NCBI RefSeq assembly: GCF_023897065.1
Contig: NZ_JAMHIV010000004.1
Location: forward strand, 62,001 to 126,000
Source: Crossiella sp. SN42
GTDB lineage: Bacteria; Actinomycetota; Actinomycetes; Mycobacteriales; Pseudonocardiaceae
Reading direction: 5' to 3'
Length of the DNA stretch: 64,000 bases
In this document: positions 54,726 through 63,655 of the stretch, piece after piece
How the letters are laid out: each line of letters begins with the position of its first letter
How positions within the stretch are numbered: position 1 is the first letter of the stretch
Translations under genes and position numbers: made by a program
The notes under the pieces: generated by a model
The model's database searches: none
The model's input: only the letters and a program-made list of their open reading frames with translations
What the model was told of the DNA's origin: nothing

Positions 54726-54941
54726 CTACTGCCACAGGACCTCGAGCGTCAGGACGACCCCCGCGATCGTTCCCGCAATCAACATCGCCCACTTGCAGAA
54801 GAGCCGAATGGCCGTATCCAGCTCCTTGGCCCGCTTACTGGTTCTGGCTGTCCAGGACAGCGACTCAGCCGGAGCAGGCTCAGCGCGCTCGGCCGACACC
54901 AGCCTGGCGGATGGCTTTTTTCGGGCACGACGGGATGCCAT
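54726..54941 (-). CDS. small single-membrane-span protein
   Basis: 71 residues from ATG 54941, preceded by GAAGGAG. Basic N-terminus (ASRRARKKPSARLV) and one C-terminal membrane helix (about 48-68, LFCKWAMLIAGTIAGVVLTL). Unrecognised. Convergent with the formyltransferase remnant. Confidence 0.5.
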   Translation of the reverse strand: MASRRARKKPSARLVSAERAEPAPAESLSWTARTSKRAKELDTAIRLFCKWAMLIAGTIAGVVLTLEVLWQ

Positions 54942-55638
54942 CCCGCTTACTCCTTCGCCTCGCATGAACCGCAGCTGCCACCTTGGTGGGGCACTGTTGG
55001 AGGGGGAGGGTAGAGCACGCCACTAGATGTTGTCTAATCCAGTGCATCTCAGGTTTCCAGAAGTTCGCCCCCCTCTTCCGAGTGCCTGAACGCCTCCAAT
55101 CCTGAGTAACTTCGTCGACGCAAGGGCCTGGCTCACGAATGAGTCAACCGCGATCTTCAGCTGCCGGGACATGTGTACAGAAATACGTAAAGATGTATTT
55201 CGAGGTCGGTCACGACAAAGCCAATTCCGGAAAGGTTAGTAATCAGTTTTGCCGCGTAGTACCTGGTCAACTTAGCGAACAAGGTTTTCGAGGGGCGAGG
55301 GGCGCATGCCGCCTGTTCGACACTTCGCCAACCAAGGGCGTCCCCGAACTGCCCGGATGCGTTGACGTTTAAGTGACAAGTTGGCTGGGTTAAGTTTGTC
55401 CACTGGACTCACGTTCGCCCATCGAGACTCATCGGGGATGACATCGGCGCAGGTGTTGAGTTGTCAAAAACGCCCGTTTTGACGCCAGAAACTCATGGCC
55501 CATAGTGAACACTGCGTCAGGGGCTATCCGGTTTCTGTCATGTCAGAAACAGAAAGAATCATGACAGACACCAGGAAGACACTCTCACCTGCATTCGCTG
55601 ATAGAGGGGCAAGTCGCCGGTAATTCTGCCGCCGGGGC
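54942..55638. promoter_or_regulatory. AT-richer intergenic region with palindromes
   Basis: No gene supported in about 700 bp. 55463-55483 holds a near-perfect inverted repeat (GTCAAAAACG against CGTTTTGAC). At 55531-55550 GTTTCTG and CAGAAAC form an inverted repeat, overlapping CTGTCATG/CATGACAG arms at 55535-55567. They look like operators of mobile-element regulators. GC content is clearly below the window average. Confidence 0.4.
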
Positions 55639-55857
55639 GTGGCGAGTGTCTGCACGGAACGCTCGGCGCCACCCGATTGGCGCAGGCGGCGTGCGGCCGT
55701 GCTGGCTCGTGACCTCGTCTGCCGGATCTGCGCCAGCGCCCGAGCAACCGAGGTCGACCACGTTCAACCCGGCGACAACCATCAAGGGGTGTGTGCAACC
55801 TGCCATGGAGTCAAGTCGGCGACAGAGGGTGCGGCGGCGAGGGCCGTCGGCGGCTAA
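55639..55857 (+). CDS. small HNH endonuclease-like protein
   Basis: 72 residues from GTG 55639. HNH core: VLARDLVCRICASARATEVD followed by HVQPGD, then GVCATCHGVKSATEG, giving two CxxC pairs and the His metal ligands. The loop between DH and the second CxxC is shorter than usual (the NLQALC-type part is trimmed). Small HNH proteins are frequent next to terminase genes in actinophages, and a terminase small subunit gene lies 520 bp downstream on the same strand. Confidence 0.65.
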   Translation: MASVCTERSAPPDWRRRRAAVLARDLVCRICASARATEVDHVQPGDNHQGVCATCHGVKSATEGAAARAVGG

Positions 55858-55995
55858 CGCCAGCTCACGCCGCCCGCTGCCCCACACCCCGGCCTGACTG
55901 GTTGAACGCCTGCCGGTGGGGGTGACTCCCCTTCCCGGTGCATCGCTACCGGATAGTTGCTGGCGCTCGGGCCGTGTACGGGTCTGGGTTCTCGG

Positions 55996-56196
55996 CTACA
56001 GAACGCCCAGTTCGGCTAGCCGGTATCCGACCGCGAACACACCGCCCGCCCCGGTGGCGGTGGCCAGCATCAGCTTGAGGACGCGGTAGGCGTCGGCCCG
56101 CTTCTCCTTATCGGGGCAGAGCACCGCTACACCAGCCGCGGCACCAACCGCCGCGATCACGACCACGGCGAAGCCGCCGAGCAGCCAAGCCAACAT
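55996..56196 (-). CDS. 66-residue membrane protein (copy 2)
   Basis: 66 residues, two membrane segments (about 3-25 and 44-62) with loop CPDKEKRADAYRVLKLMLA. Homologous and equal in length to the protein at 37007-37207 on the other strand. A 32-bp palindrome lies 72 bp upstream of its start. Confidence 0.65.
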   Translation of the reverse strand: MLAWLLGGFAVVVIAAVGAAAGVAVLCPDKEKRADAYRVLKLMLATATGAGGVFAVGYRLAELGVL

Positions 56197-56268
56197 CAGC
56201 TATCCCCTTCAACCCGAGCATCAGGTGGAGGGGGAAGGAACCCAGGAACGACAGGCAACCTGCCCGGC

Positions 56269-56300
56269 AGCCGTAACGTTTACGCGTAAAGTTTACGGCT
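56269..56300. promoter_or_regulatory. 32-bp nested palindrome
   Basis: Outer arms AGCCGTAA and TTACGGCT are perfect; the centre TTTACGCGTAAA is itself palindromic, with only the two 2-bp joints breaking symmetry. It lies between the divergent membrane-protein and terminase genes. A GCCGTAAACG half-site also occurs at about 36881, upstream of the other membrane-protein copy. Confidence 0.55.
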
Positions 56301-56375
56301 CCGCTGTGTCCCCTTTCCCGATGCTGCCAGCTCATACGCACCAGCACCAGCGACCTGAGCAGTCACAGGTGGGAG

Positions 56376-56840
56376 GTGGTTCGTGGCCGGGATGGGTCTG
56401 CCGCCAAGCACCCCAGCAAGCGTCGTCGGCGCAACGCCACTGTGTCGATGACCCGCCTACCCGCCAGCGGCCGAACCGGGCAGGCGCCTGCCTGGCCCCT
56501 GCCGGTCAACGACGACCCCGCCTTCGCTGAGCGTGAATCCGCGCTGTGGACCACGCTCTGGCGGACCCCGCAGGCCGTGGCCTGGGAACGGTTGGACTGG
56601 CTGGTCGAGCCCGCGCTGTACGTGCGCCTGGTCGCCGCCGCCGAAGCAAAGCACCTCAAGTCCGCCGCCGAGGCCCGCCAGTGGTCCGACCGGCTCGGCC
56701 TGAGCCCGCTCGCCCTGCTCCGTCTGCGCTGGGAGATCACCGAGGACGAACCCGGCGACACCGAGCCCAGCGGGAGGGAGGCGGCGGACAGCACCGTGAC
56801 CGTGATGGAGGAGCACCGCCGGATGCTTGGCGAAAGCTGA
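56376..56840 (+). CDS. phage terminase small subunit-like protein
   Basis: 154 residues from GTG 56376. N-terminus with KHPSKRRRRNATVSMTRLP, then LWRTPQAVAWERLDWLVEP and DRLGLSPLALLRLRWEI, all typical of actinophage/integrative-element terminase small subunits. In phages the large subunit follows; here the next 2.5 kb encode an AfsR-type regulator instead, so this gene marks a broken prophage or element edge. Its last 14 bp overlap the regulator's open frame. Confidence 0.75.
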   Translation: MVRGRDGSAAKHPSKRRRRNATVSMTRLPASGRTGQAPAWPLPVNDDPAFAERESALWTTLWRTPQAVAWERLDWLVEPALYVRLVAAAEAKHLKSAAEARQWSDRLGLSPLALLRLRWEITEDEPGDTEPSGREAADSTVTVMEEHRRMLGES

Positions 56841-59367
56841 CCGCGTCGCCGCTTTCCTGACCCTGCCGCGCGACCTGCCTGAGCGCACCCTCGGCTGGGC
56901 CGACGGTGACCACACCGCCGCCGAGCACGCCGCCGAGGCCGCGCTACAGCTGTGGCGCGGGCGGCCCTTGCCCGGCCTGGACAGCCCGTACTTTCACTCC
57001 CAGCGTCAGCGCTGGCTCCACAACCGCCTGCTCGCGCTGGAACTGCGCGCCGAAGCCGCGATCAACCACGGCCGTGACGCCGAGATGGTGGCCGAGCTGA
57101 CCGGCCTGGTCGCCGAACATCCGCTGCGGGAACGCCTGCGTGAACTGCTCATGCTCGCCCTCTACCGCAGCGGCCGGCAGGCCGAGGCGCTGCAGCACTA
57201 CCAGCAGACCCGCTCCGAGCTCATCACCCAGCTCGGGGTGGAACCGGGCCCGGGGCTGCGCACCCTGCACGAGCGCATCCTCAGCTCCGATGCCGCACTC
57301 ACCACCCCCGCCCGCCCGGCGGTGCCGCCCAGCCAACTGCCCCTGCCGGTGCGCGGGTTCACCGGTCGCGGGCAGGAACTGGCCCGGCTCAGCGAGCTGG
57401 CGGGCCGCGGCGCGGTCGTGGCGGTCTGCGGGCCGGGTGGGATCGGCAAGACCTCCCTGGTCTTGCAGTGGGCCCAAGCCCACCTGCAGCAGTTCCCGGA
57501 CGGGCAGTTGTATGTGGATCTGCGCGGCTACAGCCCGCTGGTTCCGCCGTTGCCTCCTGCGGCCGCGGTCACCGGGTTTCTGGCCGCACTCGGCGTGCCG
57601 CCCTCGGCGTTGCCACCGCGCGAGCAGGACCAGGCGGCGTTGCTGCGCAGCCTGCTGGCGAGGCGGCGCATGCTGCTGGTGCTCGACAACGCCCGCGACA
57701 GCGATCAGGTCGCCCCGCTGCTGCCCGGCACTCCGCACTGCACCGTCCTGATCACCAGCCGGCACAGGCTGGACGGGCTGCTGGCCACCTCCGGCGCGCA
57801 GCCCCTCGTGCTGGAGGTCTTCACCCGGGCCGAGGCGCGGGAGTTTCTGGCACTGCACGCCGGAACCGACCGCGCCCGAGCCGAAACAGAAGCCCTCGAG
57901 GCGATCGTCACCCGGTGCGCCCGGTGGCCGCTGGCTTTGGCGATCGTGGCCGCCCGCGCCGCGACCCACCCCCAGTTCTCCCTCACCGCGCTGGCCGGGG
58001 AACTCCGCGAGGACGCCGACCGGCTCGACGTGCTCGACACCGGCGAGATCACCACCAGCCTGCGCACCGTCGTGGCCGCCACCTACCAGACGCTGAGCCC
58101 AGAGGCCGCCCGCCTGGCCGGACTGCTCGCCCTCGCCCCGGGCCCGGACATCGGCCTGCCCGCCGCCGCGGTGCTCGCCGGTGCGCCCCCGCGCGCCACC
58201 CGCCACGTTCTGGGCCAGCTCAGCCGGGTGCACCTGGTCCAGGAACACCAGCCTGGCCGCTACCGGGTGCACGACCTCGTCCGCCTCGACGCCGTCGAAC
58301 GCGCCGGCACCGAGCACCCGGGCGCCGACCTCGCGGCCGTGCTCCGGCAGCTGTGTGAGCACTATCTGCGCGAGGTCACCGAGAAGACGGCCACCGGTGA
58401 GGCACTGGCTTGGATGGACGCCGAGCGCTCCACCCTTATCGCGGCAGCCGAGATGGCCATCAGCCGAGGCTGGTCACCACCAGCGGCAGGGCTGGCCATC
58501 GCCATCCAGCAATACCTCGACGACCGCGGGCACTACGAACAAGCACTGGCCCTGGGCCGCAAAGCCCTGACCCTCGCAGAGTCCACGGTGGACGCGCCGG
58601 TGCTCACCCTGCTCGCCCTGAGTCTGTGGCGGCAAGGAAACTTCGCCGGCTCCATCCCCATCTACCGACGTGCCCTCCACGCCGCAGGGGAGATCGGTGA
58701 TAACCGCAGCCTCGGCCGCGCCCACAACGGGCTGGGCTTCGCCTACTGGCGGCTACGCGATTTCGAGCAGGCGCTGCGGTGCTTCGAGGCAGGGCTGGAT
58801 GTCGGCACGCGGATCGGGGATCACTCGATCCAGGCCTACGCCCGCACCGGCATCGGCTACATCGCCCACTGGCGCCGCCAGCCCCACAGCGGACTGGCCC
58901 ACCACGAGGAAGCCGTGCTGCTGGCGCGGCTGGCCAAGGATCAGGAGGTGGAATGCCACGCGCTCAACGGAATCGGCCTGGGCGCACTCGCGGTGGGGCG
59001 AGCGGAGCAGGCCCTGGAGTACTGGCAGCGGGCACTGCATCTGGCTCGCCACACCGGCAGCCCGTTCAGCGAAGCGCGAGCCCTGGTTGGCTTGGGCTGG
59101 GGCCACCAGCACCACGGCAAGCTGGACACCGCGCTGCGCTACCACCGCGCGGGGCTGGAGGTGGCCCAGACCATCGGCGACCGCTACCAGCAGGCCCGTG
59201 CCTGCATCAGCCTCGCCGACATCCACACCACCAGCGGTGACGCCGAGGCCGCCCAGCAGTGCCACAGGCAGGCCCAGCAACACGCCGAGGCGGTCGGGGT
59301 CTCCGAGGTCGAAGTCGGACTCCGCTGGATCACCACGCCAGATGTGCCGCACGACGAGCAGGGCTGA
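56827..59367 (+). CDS. AfsR/SARP-type regulator lacking its DNA-binding domain
   Basis: 846 residues from TTG 56827. BTAD domain (about 30-155: AALQLWRGRPLPGLDSPYF, GVEPGPGLRTLHERIL), NB-ARC ATPase (P-loop CGPGGIGKTSLV near 196, RRRMLLVLDNARD, ITSRHRLDG), then TPR repeats (about 580-820). The OmpR-like winged helix that should come before the BTAD domain is absent: the frame begins in the middle of the linker, right at the end of the terminase gene. Probably truncated by recombination; it might survive as an NTPase-TPR signalling protein. Confidence 0.82.
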   Translation: MAKADRVAAFLTLPRDLPERTLGWADGDHTAAEHAAEAALQLWRGRPLPGLDSPYFHSQRQRWLHNRLLALELRAEAAINHGRDAEMVAELTGLVAEHPLRERLRELLMLALYRSGRQAEALQHYQQTRSELITQLGVEPGPGLRTLHERILSSDAALTTPARPAVPPSQLPLPVRGFTGRGQELARLSELAGRGAVVAVCGPGGIGKTSLVLQWAQAHLQQFPDGQLYVDLRGYSPLVPPLPPAAAVTGFLAALGVPPSALPPREQDQAALLRSLLARRRMLLVLDNARDSDQVAPLLPGTPHCTVLITSRHRLDGLLATSGAQPLVLEVFTRAEAREFLALHAGTDRARAETEALEAIVTRCARWPLALAIVAARAATHPQFSLTALAGELREDADRLDVLDTGEITTSLRTVVAATYQTLSPEAARLAGLLALAPGPDIGLPAAAVLAGAPPRATRHVLGQLSRVHLVQEHQPGRYRVHDLVRLDAVERAGTEHPGADLAAVLRQLCEHYLREVTEKTATGEALAWMDAERSTLIAAAEMAISRGWSPPAAGLAIAIQQYLDDRGHYEQALALGRKALTLAESTVDAPVLTLLALSLWRQGNFAGSIPIYRRALHAAGEIGDNRSLGRAHNGLGFAYWRLRDFEQALRCFEAGLDVGTRIGDHSIQAYARTGIGYIAHWRRQPHSGLAHHEEAVLLARLAKDQEVECHALNGIGLGALAVGRAEQALEYWQRALHLARHTGSPFSEARALVGLGWGHQHHGKLDTALRYHRAGLEVAQTIGDRYQQARACISLADIHTTSGDAEAAQQCHRQAQQHAEAVGVSEVEVGLRWITTPDVPHDEQG

Positions 59368-59424
59368 CCGTGGACCGAGCGCGGCGTGCAGCCGCAGCCA
59401 GCCGGGGCCGCAGTGGTGCTGGCG

Positions 59425-60048
59425 CTACTGCCTCGCTGTGGCGGCCCACATGGCCTCGACGCCGTTGTCCGGTCGGCAGTCGGCGGGGAAACGCTGTGCG
59501 GCCTCGCATCGGCCCTGCTGCTGCGTGGCCTCGGTCGCGGCGTGCAGCCGCGTCAGCACCACCGCAGGCGGATCGAGGGTGAGGGGCTGGATCACCGCGG
59601 TGCTGCGGGCGAGCTCCCGCTCAGCCACCGCCTCAGCCATGCGCAGCAGGATCAGGCTTTCGGCGCAGGGCACCGGCGCGGTGACCGCAGGTGGGCTGGA
59701 GAGCAGCCGCTCGCGCAGCTGCTGTGCCAGGTGATATCCGGTCCACAGTCGATGGGAGTCCTAGCTGGCGGTCAGCGGCGAGTACTCCAGCACCAGCGGC
59801 ACCGCCGCCATCCAGTCGGCGTGTGCTGCGTGCACCAGGACGCGGTTCACGTGCAGCCGTCGTAGACGAGCCACGTCCCAGTAGCGGCGCAGCTCGTTCA
59901 TGTCCAGCCGGCGGCAGTGCCCGCACAGCCGTCGGCCCGTTTCGGCCGCAGATTCCGGCGGCGTCCACGACCGACAGCTACGCACCAGCGACTGAGCGCA
60001 GCCGTCACACACCAATCCCGACGGGATGGTGCCGACCGCCGCGGTCAC
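59425..60048 (-). pseudogene. hypothetical Cys-rich gene split by an in-frame stop
   Basis: From GTG 60048 a 95-residue frame with CDGC and CGHC pairs (zinc ribbon-like) ends at TAG 59761-59763. The same frame continues directly (RLWTGYHLAQQLRERLLSSP) for another 111 codons to 59425 with good codon structure. Together they would make a 207-codon gene interrupted by one nonsense codon. The following 60060 gene ends 11 bp upstream. Family unknown. Confidence 0.55.
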
Positions 60049-60059
60049 GCCGAGCTTCG

Positions 60060-61001
60060 CTACGACGACGCCACCGGACGCGGCATCTCGCGCAGGTCGT
60101 TGAGCCTTTCGGCCAGGGCGTGGATTTCGCTGATGATGCGGCCGCGGTGTGGGCCACCAGGATGCAGGTAGGCCCGCCCGTCGACACGGTACTGCTGGAG
60201 CACCTCTGGGATCCCGCGCAGCAGAGCCACGAGCAGGCACCGCCCCATCAGCTGTTCCACCTCCGGTTCAGACAGTGGCTCAGCGGGGCTCGACACCAGT
60301 GGCACCCGCCGTCCCTGATCCATGTTCTTGGAGGCCGACGTCGTGGTCCGGAAAGGTGGTGCCGCGGGATCGGCGTCGAAAGCCAGGTGGTAAGTGGCGC
60401 GGCTCGCCGCTACGTCGAACGGGCTCAGGCGCACCACGGTGGCGGGGCTGCAGTCGGCATCGTGACCTTCAGCGCGGTGATCGCGTGCACGTGACCGGGG
60501 GCTGGAAAGCGTGCCCAGGGTTTGAGCGCACTGTTCGACCGCGTCGAGGACGTCCTGCCGCATACCGCCGTGCTCGTCGTGCGGGTCGAGATAGGGGCGG
60601 CCGTCCAGCTTGAGGAACTCCAGGACTTCGTGGACGAAGTCCTGGAGAACCATGGACAAGAAGTGTGCGAACCACTCCTCCACCGATGCGGTGGGCGGCA
60701 GGCCGGGCTGCCACCAATCCGAGATGGTCATGTGCTCGCCCGTAGGATCGTAGGCGCAGGGCATCTCAGGACCGGTGAGGCAGTCCGGCAGGAACTGCCG
60801 CTCGGTGTAGTGGGTCAGGCGGAGGCGGTACTCGGCACGATCGGCTACAGCGTCGGGGATCAGCTCCTCGATGTGCTGCGGCTGGATTGCCGTGTCAGCC
60901 AGCTCGTTCGCATCGTGGGCGGTGTGGCTGTGAGGTTGCTGGGCGGCGTCCCCGTCATGGTGACTCAGTGAGGAGGCGGGCTGTTCTCCGGTGGCGGTCA
61001 T
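60060..61001 (-). CDS. hypothetical protein with two tandem homologous domains
   Basis: 313 residues. Two similar halves: FVHEVLEFLKLDGRPYLDPH (about 125) and IPEVLQQYRVDGRAYLHPGG (about 270), each preceded by a Tyr-His-rich stretch and followed by a helix (DVLDAVEQC; EIHALAERL). This points to an internal duplication. No known family recognised. Acidic, soluble. It may be co-transcribed with the split Cys-rich gene downstream. Confidence 0.65.
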   Translation of the reverse strand: MTATGEQPASSLSHHDGDAAQQPHSHTAHDANELADTAIQPQHIEELIPDAVADRAEYRLRLTHYTERQFLPDCLTGPEMPCAYDPTGEHMTISDWWQPGLPPTASVEEWFAHFLSMVLQDFVHEVLEFLKLDGRPYLDPHDEHGGMRQDVLDAVEQCAQTLGTLSSPRSRARDHRAEGHDADCSPATVVRLSPFDVAASRATYHLAFDADPAAPPFRTTTSASKNMDQGRRVPLVSSPAEPLSEPEVEQLMGRCLLVALLRGIPEVLQQYRVDGRAYLHPGGPHRGRIISEIHALAERLNDLREMPRPVASS

Positions 61002-61372
61002 GGATTCTCGATGGCGGTCAGCGTCGGGCGAAGCCAGGTTGATCCGCAGCGTATCGGTGCGGCGATCCGCAAAGCCCGTGTGGGCCGACGACTGGTATCT
61101 GTTGGCCGCCTCGCGATAGCCATGGCCGGCCGCGCCTTCGGGTCACTGCTGCTCGCCCTGGCCGCGCTGGCAACCCGGGCCCGCATCAAGTGGCAGACAC
61201 CGCTGCTCGGGGACATCACCGGTGACCTGCAGCTCTGCGCACCACCCGCACACCCTCCGTATCACCAGATTCGGGCAGCCCGGTGACCTCGAGCGTCTAG
61301 CGAGCTCACGGCATCGACCACCGCCAGCAGCGTCGTCGCGGCGTTGCTCGAGGTGACCGGCGGCCTGGTTGG
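61002..61372. other. region without a clear gene
   Basis: A plus-strand frame (61011-61286) contains RIGAAIRKARVGRRLVSVGR, like the start of an XRE helix-turn-helix, but the rest is not family-like. It may be a regulator remnant. Confidence 0.3.
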
Positions 61373-62617
61373 TCAGGTCACTTTCGGAATGACCAGAGTC
61401 TCTGGGTAGGCGACCGCGGCGGTGCCAGGCAGGCTCGTCCGCTCCGCGGTTAGCAGCGCTTTGTCGGCGAGCAACATGTCGACGCTGGGCATCGTGGTGA
61501 GGACGAGCCGGGTGCCGCCAGTTCGGCTCTTTTCCACTTCGGGATACATCATCGCGTACCCCCGACTGTCGAACTGCCAGCCCAGCTTCCCGGAACGGTC
61601 CTTCTTGTAGTTGAACAACCACTCGTACGCGAACGCACCACTTTCATCGCGCATCCGAAGGACCATTCCAGTGACGCCGGACGTCGGCGGTGTAGCAAGG
61701 TCAACGCTGACCTGGAAAACGTCGCCACCCAACAAGGCACAAACCTTTGACACAGCGGCTTCAACCTGTCCACCGCAGGCCTCTCGGGAGCCAGCCTTTG
61801 AAGCCTTGGAAAGCTTCGAATAGCGGCTCCGAAGCTCGTCCAGCTCACCAGTTCGGACCGCCGGTATCTCGAACACCTCATCGATCTTGCGGGCATTCTC
61901 TGCGATGCACTCCATCTCCTCCACCGGAGCAGTCGACAGGTTGGTCAGCCCCTCGCCCGCCTCTGTTACAACCGCCGCGGTACCGACTGGAAGAACCTTG
62001 CCATCATCCCGCACGAGCTCGACATCGCCGACGATGAGCCACGGTGTCGAGTTCGACGCCGCCTGCAATGACGGGCCGATCGTGAGGGCGAAGCGATCAA
62101 CAGTTCCGCCACGCACCTCGAACCTGATGTCCTTCCTCATCTCGAACGGAACGGACGGCACATCTTCACCCGACACCGGTTCCGGCAGTCTGATCGTGTA
62201 CGCGGCGGAGATCCTCGCCTCGCCGCCCATCATGCGGCAGTCCTGCAGCGTGTCGGCGTGCTTCACCTTGACGATCACGGCGGTCAGCAAGGCGGGTGCG
62301 GTGCCGTTGTTCTTCAAGGTGACGTCGATCGCCGTGGCGTCGACTTCCTTCCCCGGCGTGACCTCGCCAGTGGCCACGTTCACGCTGTCGGCGGCGACCT
62401 TGCTCGGTTTCTGGACAGCGAAGGCGGACAGTTCGAGGTCCGGGCGCGCGATGGTGCGGTTGATCAGGACGATCACACCGACAAGAACGAGAACCGTGCA
62501 GACAGCGATGATCACGAACCACTTGCGCTTGCGCGGGTCCGCGAAGAAAACCTGGAGGTTGTCGTCGCCGACCTGCACGCCGGTGGAGTTGCTGACAACC
62601 GCCCTCTCGCGTTCCAT
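61373..62617 (-). CDS. membrane protein with N-terminal RHIM-like motif
   Basis: 414 residues from ATG 62617, chosen for its GAGGGGCG site (ATG 62650 has none). Residues 14-22 read VQVGDDNLQ after NSTG, the RHIM-like amyloid core (VQxGxxN). One membrane helix (about 33-54, WFVIIAVCTVLVLVGVIVLI) follows, then a 350-residue outer domain of beta-rich sequence with four Cys. The motif would face the cytoplasm. Divergent from a second RHIM-type gene 186 bp away. Function unknown; the shared motif suggests interaction. Confidence 0.7.
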   Translation of the reverse strand: MERERAVVSNSTGVQVGDDNLQVFFADPRKRKWFVIIAVCTVLVLVGVIVLINRTIARPDLELSAFAVQKPSKVAADSVNVATGEVTPGKEVDATAIDVTLKNNGTAPALLTAVIVKVKHADTLQDCRMMGGEARISAAYTIRLPEPVSGEDVPSVPFEMRKDIRFEVRGGTVDRFALTIGPSLQAASNSTPWLIVGDVELVRDDGKVLPVGTAAVVTEAGEGLTNLSTAPVEEMECIAENARKIDEVFEIPAVRTGELDELRSRYSKLSKASKAGSREACGGQVEAAVSKVCALLGGDVFQVSVDLATPPTSGVTGMVLRMRDESGAFAYEWLFNYKKDRSGKLGWQFDSRGYAMMYPEVEKSRTGGTRLVLTTMPSVDMLLADKALLTAERTSLPGTAAVAYPETLVIPKVT

Positions 62618-62802
62618 CGGATCGCCCCTCGGCAGTTGCAGAATCGACATTTCTGTTCGCTGGTCGCCACCCTCGTCGCACGATCGGCGCCTTACGTTAC
62701 AACTAACGGCCTGCGTTCACCCTTCTGGCCGATCCGTGTTGGCGCCAGCGGTTTTTCTGCGTTAAACATGATGCAAATCCGCAGAGCGAAGGGCGGCACT
62801 TA

Positions 62803-63192
62803 ATGATCGAATCTGCCGATTTGGTGATGGCGGCTCTTGCCGCCGGAGCCGCAGCAGGGGTGTCGGAAACCGCGACCACGGCGGTCAAAGACTCCTACAG
62901 CGGGCTCAAGTCATTGGCAGGAAAGGTGCTGCGGCGACACCAGCCGGACAGTGACCAAGCCACGGTCGAGGGCCAGCTGGCAGATCCGGAGACCCACCGT
63001 CACGAGCTTCTGGCCGCATTGACCGAAGCCGGCGTGGCGACGCACCCGGAGTTGCTCAACGCGGCCCGACAGGTGCTGGGACTGGTCGATCCCACGGGCA
63101 CGGCGATGGGCAAATACGACGTCACTGTCACGAACTGCACCGGAGTGCAGGTCGGCGGACACAACAACATGACCATCCACGTGCCGAAGTGA
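62803..63192 (+). CDS. small protein with C-terminal RHIM-like motif
   Basis: 129 residues. Helical N-terminal domain (LVMAALAAGAAAGVSETATT then AVKDSYSGLKSLAG) of the kind that precedes amyloid motifs in actinobacterial signalling proteins, then a C-terminal YDVTVTNCTGVQVGGHNNMT motif (VQVGGHN, residues 115-121). Such RHIM-like ends form amyloid contacts between effector and sensor proteins in bacteria and fungi. The neighbour on the other strand carries the same TGVQVG core. Confidence 0.7.
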   Translation: MIESADLVMAALAAGAAAGVSETATTAVKDSYSGLKSLAGKVLRRHQPDSDQATVEGQLADPETHRHELLAALTEAGVATHPELLNAARQVLGLVDPTGTAMGKYDVTVTNCTGVQVGGHNNMTIHVPK

Positions 63193-63655
63193 TCCGGCCA
63201 GGCTCAGACGAGCACGGCCGCCCGGCTCAAACGACACCGTCACGGCGATGAGGCGTTCGCCGTCGGTGTAGGTCGCGGACGGCTGCCGTAGTACCGACCC
63301 GCTTCCCGTCCACAGTGGAGTGAACGACCCGAGCATGTCAAGGATCTGCGTACGGTTGAAGTCGCGTCCGAGTTCGCTCATTAACGCGAGCGCCTGTTCG
63401 AGATGTGCTCGGGCAGCGTCCAAGGTCACGAAGCGACTTCGTGCGGCTCCTAGGCGAAGAACACCCGCACACCGTGGTAGCGGCTGATGCGTTACCAGCG
63501 TGGCGAACCGAAGCCGAGTTTGATCCCGGAATGTGACTGCCAGCAACCCTGGCTGGTGATCTTCCCCAGTACCCGCAGAGCACAGGACAGAACAGGTGCT
63601 CGAGTCAAAGAAGCGATGGTCCGCTACCCCGAGGTGCGCCCACGATCACGGCGGA
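63193..63655. other. region with only a weak minus-strand frame
   Basis: A minus frame over about 63200-63435 gives protein-like sequence (ARAHLEQALALMSELGRDFN, later TYTDGERLIAVTVSFEPGG) but runs on antisense through the RHIM gene before stopping, so it may be a remnant or a small gene with a lost stop. No family recognised. Confidence 0.3.

Noticed and set aside
57468-58358. A plus-strand frame inside the AfsR-type gene
   Set aside because: Shifted-frame shadow of the NB-ARC region.
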